DNA of 16,288 nucleotides, from contig DATJTE010000149.1 in NCBI GenBank assembly GCA_035503715.1, positions 1-16,288 on the forward strand, written 5' to 3'. Under the pieces are notes generated by a model that was not told where the DNA came from, did no database searches, and worked only from the letters and a program-made list of their open reading frames with translations. This document shows positions 12,546 through 16,288 of this stretch, one piece after another. Position 1 is the first letter of the stretch; the number at the start of each line of letters is the position of its first letter. A program made the position numbers and the translations under genes. The DNA comes from OAS926 sp035503715 (GTDB taxonomy: Bacteria; Pseudomonadota; Alphaproteobacteria; Rhizobiales; Rhizobiaceae).

Positions 12546-15038
12546 ATGTTCGACGCCGATTCCCCGGACGAGGAAAAGCCGCAGCGATCCCTTTTGTCGC
12601 TGGGTCCGTCGGCCGGTCGCCGCCCGGCGGGGCAGGGTTCATCGCTCTCCAGGGACATCGACGAAGATCTTGATCCCGCCGCGCTGCACAGGCTTGCGCG
12701 CTCGCGCCGCGAGGCAGCGCCGAACAAGCTGCTGGCCGCGCTGGCGACGAACGGAGAGGCGAGAGCCGAGGCGACTGCATCGACGCGGCGAGAGCCTGCG
12801 GCTGTTGCGGATGTGAAACCGGGGCTTGGCGAGCGGATCGCCGGGTGGTTCTCCGGGCGAACCGCAGCCGCGCCCGAGCCGGAACCGCGTCCGGCCGCCA
12901 GGGCGGCTACCGCCCGCGAGGCTTACCGACCGACGATCCGCCAGCCTGTGGAGCCTGCGGCGCGCCGCGCTGAAGCGGAGGCGCGGACTCATGCTACGGC
13001 AGACGCCGCGAACAATGGCGACCAGATCTGGCGACCGCTGATCGACCCGACCAAGGTGATCATGGGCGTCTTCAATTCGAAGGCGCTGATCGTGACGACG
13101 ACGATCCTCGGCGCGCTGATCGCCGCAGCGCTCGCGCTGTCGACGCCGAAGAAATACGAGTCGGCCGCCGAACTGCTCGTCGATCCGCGCGACCTGCAGC
13201 TCGTCGATCGCAATCTGACCGAAGGCGGGCTTCCATCCGACGCGACGCTGGCGATCGTCGAAAACCAGGTGCGCGTGATTACGTCGGGCGCGGTGCTAAA
13301 CGCGGTCGTGGAAAAGCTCAAGCTTTACGAAGACCCCGAGTTCAACGGCACGCGCGAGAGCTTTGGTATCAGGACGATCATCAGCGCGTTGCGTGCGCTG
13401 ATCTCTTCGGGCGCTGGGGCGGGCGGCGGAGACGGCCGCCGCTATACGCTGGCGGTCGAAAATCTCGCCGAAGCTCTGTCGGTCGAGCGCGGCGGCAGGA
13501 CATTCGTGGTCGTCATCGCGGCGAAGACGGAGGATCCGGAGAAGTCGGCGCTGATCGCCAACACGGTGACGGACGTCTTCCTAGAAACTTACGGAAAGCT
13601 TCAATCCGCGACGGCCGCGCGGGCTGCGGGCGAGCTGACCGCGCAACTCGACGATCTGCGAAAAGGCGTCGAGGACGCGGAGCGCAAGGTGGAGACCTTC
13701 AAGGCCGAGCACGATCTGATCGACGCGCAAGGGCGGCTGATCGGTGACGAGGAATTGCTGAAGCTCAACGACCAGCTCGCGACTGCGCGCGCTCGTACGA
13801 TCGAGCTCAACGCGAAGGCCGCTTCAACGCGATCGGCCAATGTCGACGCGGCGATCGGCGGGGTGCTGCCGGAAGAGATCAGCTCCAACGTGATGGTCGA
13901 GCTCAGGTCGCAATATGCGTCGCTGAAACGCGAGGCGGACCGGCTTGGTGTCAATCTGGGACCGCGGCACCCGCAGCGGCAGGCAATCGACACCGAGCTT
14001 GCCGGGTTGCGCAACGAAATCGCCAACGAACTCCGCCGCATCGTCTCGTCGGTGCAGACGGAACTCAAGCGGGCGGTGCAGCTCGAGCAAGAGCTTGCCG
14101 CGCGGCTGGCGCAGCTCAAGGTCAGGCAAGGCGACGTCAGCGGCGATCTCGTCACGCTGCGCGAGCTGGAGCGTGAGGCGACAGCCAAGCGCGCCGTGTA
14201 TGAGGCCTTCCTGCTGCGCGCACGCGAGACCGGCGAGCAGAAGAACATCAATACCGCGAATATGAGTGTAATCTCGCAGGCCTTCCCGCCGCTCGATCCG
14301 ACCGGTCCGTCGCGTTCGGTCGTTGCGATCACCGGCGCGGTCTTGGGGTTCATCACCGGTCTGCTGCTTGGCGCGTTGAGAGGCGCGATGTCCAGCCTGC
14401 GTGGCACCTTGGCCGCGCGCCGCCAGCGCGGCGGTTCCAGTGCACGGATGGAAGGCGGCGCAGGCGAGTACGCGGCGGATGTGACTCCGGAACCCGCGGC
14501 GCCATCAGATGTTGAGCCATCGCCGCGCGAGGCGAAGCCGATCTTCAACCTGTTCCGTTCGCGCAAGCCGGCCGAGCCCGTCCCGGCCGAACCGAAACCG
14601 TCAGCAACGCCAGCCGCCGAGGCGCCGATGTACCATTATCCGCACCCGCTTGCCGTTCCGGCCCATCACCCTTACGCGCCGCAGACGCTCTACCCGCAGG
14701 CTCCCCAGCCGGTGTACCCGCCGATGCCGGTCTACGCACAGCCGGCATATCCGATGCCGCAGCCTTACATGCCAGTCGCGGCTCCGATGCCGGTTTATCC
14801 GCAGCCGGCCTATGCCGCCCCCGCCTATCCGTATCCGCCGCAGCCCGTGCAGCCGACGATATGGCAGCAGCCGCCCTATCCGCATCCGCAGGCCGCACCC
14901 GCGCAGCCGGCCGAGCCTCGTTATGCCGAGCCGATGCGACCGCGCACCGAGGTGGATGCCGTGCGGGACAGTTTGCGCGAGTTCCGCGACGCGGTCCGCG
15001 AGGTTTCCGAAGACCGCATCCGGCGCCGCTCGTACTGA
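12546..15038 (+). CDS. Wzz/GumC/ExoP-like polysaccharide co-polymerase without kinase domain
   Basis: The 830-residue product controls chain length and links synthesis to export in Wzy-type pathways. Order of parts: a disordered, Ala/Arg/Pro-rich cytoplasmic N-terminus (about 1-175); a first membrane segment (179-199); a periplasmic Wzz domain opening with KKYESAAELLVDP; long coiled coils (about 360-560) including LGPRHPQ (471-477), a GumC/ExoP hallmark; then ISQAFPPLDPTGPSR and the second membrane segment (about 591-612). ExoP-type proteins usually continue into a Walker-type tyrosine kinase. Here there is none. Instead comes a low-complexity tail with 13 Tyr among many Pro (696-778), then a charged helix (800-828). 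I prefer the ATG at 12546, preceded by GGAAAG; a TTG at 12501 or GTG at 12513 would give longer forms. The 120-bp upstream region is divergent from the flippase gene. A separate kinase may exist elsewhere. Confidence 0.9.
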   Translation: MFDADSPDEEKPQRSLLSLGPSAGRRPAGQGSSLSRDIDEDLDPAALHRLARSRREAAPNKLLAALATNGEARAEATASTRREPAAVADVKPGLGERIAGWFSGRTAAAPEPEPRPAARAATAREAYRPTIRQPVEPAARRAEAEARTHATADAANNGDQIWRPLIDPTKVIMGVFNSKALIVTTTILGALIAAALALSTPKKYESAAELLVDPRDLQLVDRNLTEGGLPSDATLAIVENQVRVITSGAVLNAVVEKLKLYEDPEFNGTRESFGIRTIISALRALISSGAGAGGGDGRRYTLAVENLAEALSVERGGRTFVVVIAAKTEDPEKSALIANTVTDVFLETYGKLQSATAARAAGELTAQLDDLRKGVEDAERKVETFKAEHDLIDAQGRLIGDEELLKLNDQLATARARTIELNAKAASTRSANVDAAIGGVLPEEISSNVMVELRSQYASLKREADRLGVNLGPRHPQRQAIDTELAGLRNEIANELRRIVSSVQTELKRAVQLEQELAARLAQLKVRQGDVSGDLVTLRELEREATAKRAVYEAFLLRARETGEQKNINTANMSVISQAFPPLDPTGPSRSVVAITGAVLGFITGLLLGALRGAMSSLRGTLAARRQRGGSSARMEGGAGEYAADVTPEPAAPSDVEPSPREAKPIFNLFRSRKPAEPVPAEPKPSATPAAEAPMYHYPHPLAVPAHHPYAPQTLYPQAPQPVYPPMPVYAQPAYPMPQPYMPVAAPMPVYPQPAYAAPAYPYPPQPVQPTIWQQPPYPHPQAAPAQPAEPRYAEPMRPRTEVDAVRDSLREFRDAVREVSEDRIRRRSY
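14721..14813 (+). repeat. Repeated PMPVYxQPAY segment in the Pro/Tyr-rich tail
   Basis: The ten-residue unit PMPVY-(A/P)-QPAY is encoded at 14721-14750 and again at 14784-14813, a 63-bp period. Several weaker (A/P)-Y-P units surround the pair, from about 14631 to 14885. The DNA copies differ mostly at third positions, so the protein sequence has been kept. Such tracts tend to be disordered and can be binding or phosphorylation sites. Confidence 0.7.
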
Positions 15039-15054
15039 CCCGATTTCGGGTTTA

Positions 15055-15097
15055 CGGCACCAGACGCCGCAAAGTCGGGATTGCGTGCCGCTTTTTT
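15055..15097 (+). terminator. Candidate intrinsic terminator after the Wzz/ExoP-like gene
   Basis: CGGCAC (15055-15060) pairs with GTGCCG (15085-15090), followed one base later by six T (15092-15097). The 24-nt loop is long but can hold smaller pairs. A short CCCG/CGGG hairpin also lies right after the stop codon at 15039-15050, followed by TTT. Position just after the stop and the T-run support termination; the stem is modest. Confidence 0.45.
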
Positions 15098-15106
15098 GGT
15101 GAATAA

Positions 15107-15133
15107 GCGCTCCGGAAGTTCGTGCTGGAGCGT
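15107..15133 (+). promoter_or_regulatory. Stem that would hide the folD ribosome binding site
   Basis: CGCTCC (15108-15113) is the reverse complement of GGAGCG (15127-15132). G-U pairs at each end could extend the stem to 8 bp around an 11-nt loop. The GGAG at 15127-15130 is the ribosome binding site of folD, 6 bases before its ATG, so the folded form would hide it. This could lower or regulate translation. No known riboswitch fold is recognised. Confidence 0.35.
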
Positions 15134-15136
15134 TGA

Positions 15137-16036
15137 ATGGCTGACATCATCGATGGCAAGGCGGTTGGCGACGATGTCGTCGCCACCGTGAAGCGGCTGA
15201 CCGAAGAGCTGGTCGCCGGCGGCGGTCCGCAGCCCGGGCTTGCGGTGGTGATCGTCGGCGAGGACCCGGCCAGCCAGGTCTATGTCGCCTCGAAATCGAA
15301 GAAGGCCAAGGAGTGCGGTTTCCACTCCGTGCAGCACACGCTGCCTGCCAACACCAGCGAGGCCGATCTGCTGAAACTGATCGGCGAGCTGAATGCAGAC
15401 CCGGCGATCCACGGCATCCTCGTGCAATTGCCGCTGCCCGGCCAGATCGATTCCGGCAAGATCATCCAGACCATCGCGCCGGAAAAGGACGTCGACGGCT
15501 TCCACTTCATGAATGTCGGCAAGCTCGGTACGGGCGAGGCCGATACGGCCTTCGTACCCTGCACGCCGGCGGGCTCGATGCTGCTGATCGAGCGCGTGCG
15601 CGGCCGCGATTTGTCGGGGTTGAACGCGGTGGTGATCGGCCGCTCGAATATCGTCGGCAAGCCGATGGCGAACCTGCTTCTGACGGCCAACTGCACGGTG
15701 ACGATCGCGCACAGCCGCACCAAGGACCTGTCCGCCGTGGCGCGCGCCGCCGACATCCTGGTCGCCGCCGTCGGCCGGCCGGAAATGGTGAAGGGCGACT
15801 GGGTGAAGCCTGGCGCGACCGTCATCGACGTCGGCATCAACCGTATTCCCGCGCCGGAAAAGGGCGAGGGGAAGACGCGGATCGTCGGCGACGTAGCCTA
15901 TGCGGAAGCGGCCAAGGTGGCTGGCGCGATCACGCCGGTTCCCGGCGGCGTTGGGCCGATGACCATCGCCATGCTGATGGCGAATACGCTCTCATCCGCC
16001 TACCTCTCGGCCGGCAAGCCGAGGCCCCGCTTCTAG
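15137..16036 (+). CDS. folD: Bifunctional methylenetetrahydrofolate dehydrogenase/methenyltetrahydrofolate cyclohydrolase
   Basis: FolD interconverts 5,10-methylene-, 5,10-methenyl- and 10-formyl-tetrahydrofolate in the cytoplasm, supplying one-carbon units for purine and formyl-Met-tRNA synthesis. The 299-residue length is standard. YVASK (49-53) contains the catalytic Tyr and Lys. QLPLPGQID (97-105) and DVDGFH (118-123) line the folate site. GRSNIVGKPMANLL (168-181) is the NADP-binding turn, and TPVPGGVGPMT (266-276) is the C-terminal signature. GGAG at 15127-15130 sits at good spacing before the ATG. The gene probably has its own promoter, since a likely terminator separates it from the Wzz/ExoP-like gene. 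It is a housekeeping gene bordering the polysaccharide locus. Confidence 0.97.
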   Translation: MADIIDGKAVGDDVVATVKRLTEELVAGGGPQPGLAVVIVGEDPASQVYVASKSKKAKECGFHSVQHTLPANTSEADLLKLIGELNADPAIHGILVQLPLPGQIDSGKIIQTIAPEKDVDGFHFMNVGKLGTGEADTAFVPCTPAGSMLLIERVRGRDLSGLNAVVIGRSNIVGKPMANLLLTANCTVTIAHSRTKDLSAVARAADILVAAVGRPEMVKGDWVKPGATVIDVGINRIPAPEKGEGKTRIVGDVAYAEAAKVAGAITPVPGGVGPMTIAMLMANTLSSAYLSAGKPRPRF

Positions 16037-16080
16037 ATCAGGATTAACCAGCCCCCACCTCTGCGGCTATCCGCGCCAAC

Positions 16081-16288
16081 ATGCTTCCTGTAGAAACGCC
16101 GCTCATGTCCGACGCCGCTCCGAACGGCCGGCAGTTCGCGTTTCTGCTGGTCGACAAGTTTTCCATGTTCTCGCTCGCCGCCGCGATCGACACGTTTCGA
16201 TCGGCGAACCGGCTGCTGGGCCGCGACTTCTATGGCTGGACGACGGTATCGGCCGACGGCGAGGCGGTGATCGCGTCCAACGGGCTGC
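16081..16288 (+). CDS. GlxA-type AraC-family transcriptional regulator, N-terminal part (partial)
   Basis: The reading frame opens at 16081 and runs off the window after 69 full codons. QFAFLLVDKFSMFSLAAAID (18-37), then RSANRLLGRDFYGW (40-53) and SADGEAVIASNGL (57-69), match the start of the DJ-1/PfpI-like domain in GlxA-type regulators. These carry a C-terminal AraC helix-turn-helix, not visible here. In rhizobia and relatives such proteins often control amine or betaine catabolism, but the target is unknown. An in-frame ATG at 16105 (MSDAAPNG) is an alternative start, and neither has a strong ribosome site. It lies 44 bp after folD on the same strand, with no terminator seen between them. 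Confidence 0.85.
   Translation, partial: MLPVETPLMSDAAPNGRQFAFLLVDKFSMFSLAAAIDTFRSANRLLGRDFYGWTTVSADGEAVIASNGL

Noticed and set aside
13601..14566. Minus-strand open frame (321 codons) opposite the Wzz/ExoP-like gene
   Set aside because: It is a Ser/Arg-rich antisense shadow of a gene with clear family motifs and has no independent support.
14631..14885. CRISPR-like or other array reading of the short repeats
   Set aside because: The repeats are coding Pro/Tyr units with varied spacing inside an intact frame, without regular repeats and unique spacers.
14921..15712. Minus-strand open frame (263 codons) across the Wzz/folD junction
   Set aside because: It is antisense to folD and the Wzz-like end, crosses a likely terminator, and has the composition of a shadow frame. 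The plus-strand frame at 15313-16047 is likewise a shadow of folD.

Overview
This is a GC-rich window with dense, mostly intact chromosomal genes. Gene content points to an alphaproteobacterium, most likely of the Rhizobiales (Hyphomicrobiales): ExoQ-, ExoM- and ExoP-like exopolysaccharide proteins, a GlxA-type regulator, and an exported caspase/TPR-like protein. The lineage is an inference from protein style; no rRNA or tRNA is present to confirm it.

Layout. (1) Positions 1-165 hold the last 54 codons of an EAL-domain (cyclic-di-GMP phosphodiesterase type) protein. (2) 260-4123 encodes a very large secreted protein: signal peptide, caspase-like (peptidase C14) domain with its His/Cys dyad, a charged helical linker, then about 15 tandem 46-47-residue helical repeats marked by a Trp at almost fixed spacing. 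(3) 4150-4822 is a compact vapBC toxin-antitoxin module with a perfect 11-bp inverted repeat as its likely autoregulatory operator. It is wedged between the caspase gene and the convergent proC gene. (4) 4825-5640 (minus) is proC. (5) 5749-15038 is a surface-polysaccharide locus of seven genes in four blocks: a minus-strand pair (GT2 glycosyltransferase and ExoQ/Wzy-like polymerase), a plus-strand trio (GT4 glycosyltransferase, WecG/TagA/CpsF glycosyltransferase, DUF6492-type protein), a minus-strand Wzx-like flippase, and a plus-strand Wzz/ExoP-like chain-length protein without a kinase domain. (6) 15137-16036 is folD. (7) 16081-16288 is the start of a GlxA-type AraC-family regulator cut by the window edge.

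How the genes fit together. The glycosyltransferases would extend a lipid-linked repeat unit on the cytoplasmic face, the Wzx-like protein would flip it, the ExoQ/Wzy-like protein would polymerise it, and the Wzz-like protein would set chain length and couple to export. The initiating phospho-sugar transferase and the outer-membrane Wza/ExoF-type exporter are not in the window, so they must lie elsewhere. proC and folD are housekeeping genes flanking this locus.

The least ordinary items are the exported caspase/47-residue-repeat protein, the Wzz-like protein with a long N-terminal cytoplasmic extension and a Pro/Tyr-rich tail where a tyrosine kinase would usually be, the DUF6492-type protein, and several dyad-symmetric sites in the two divergent promoter regions. 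I did not find a clearly unprecedented multi-gene system.
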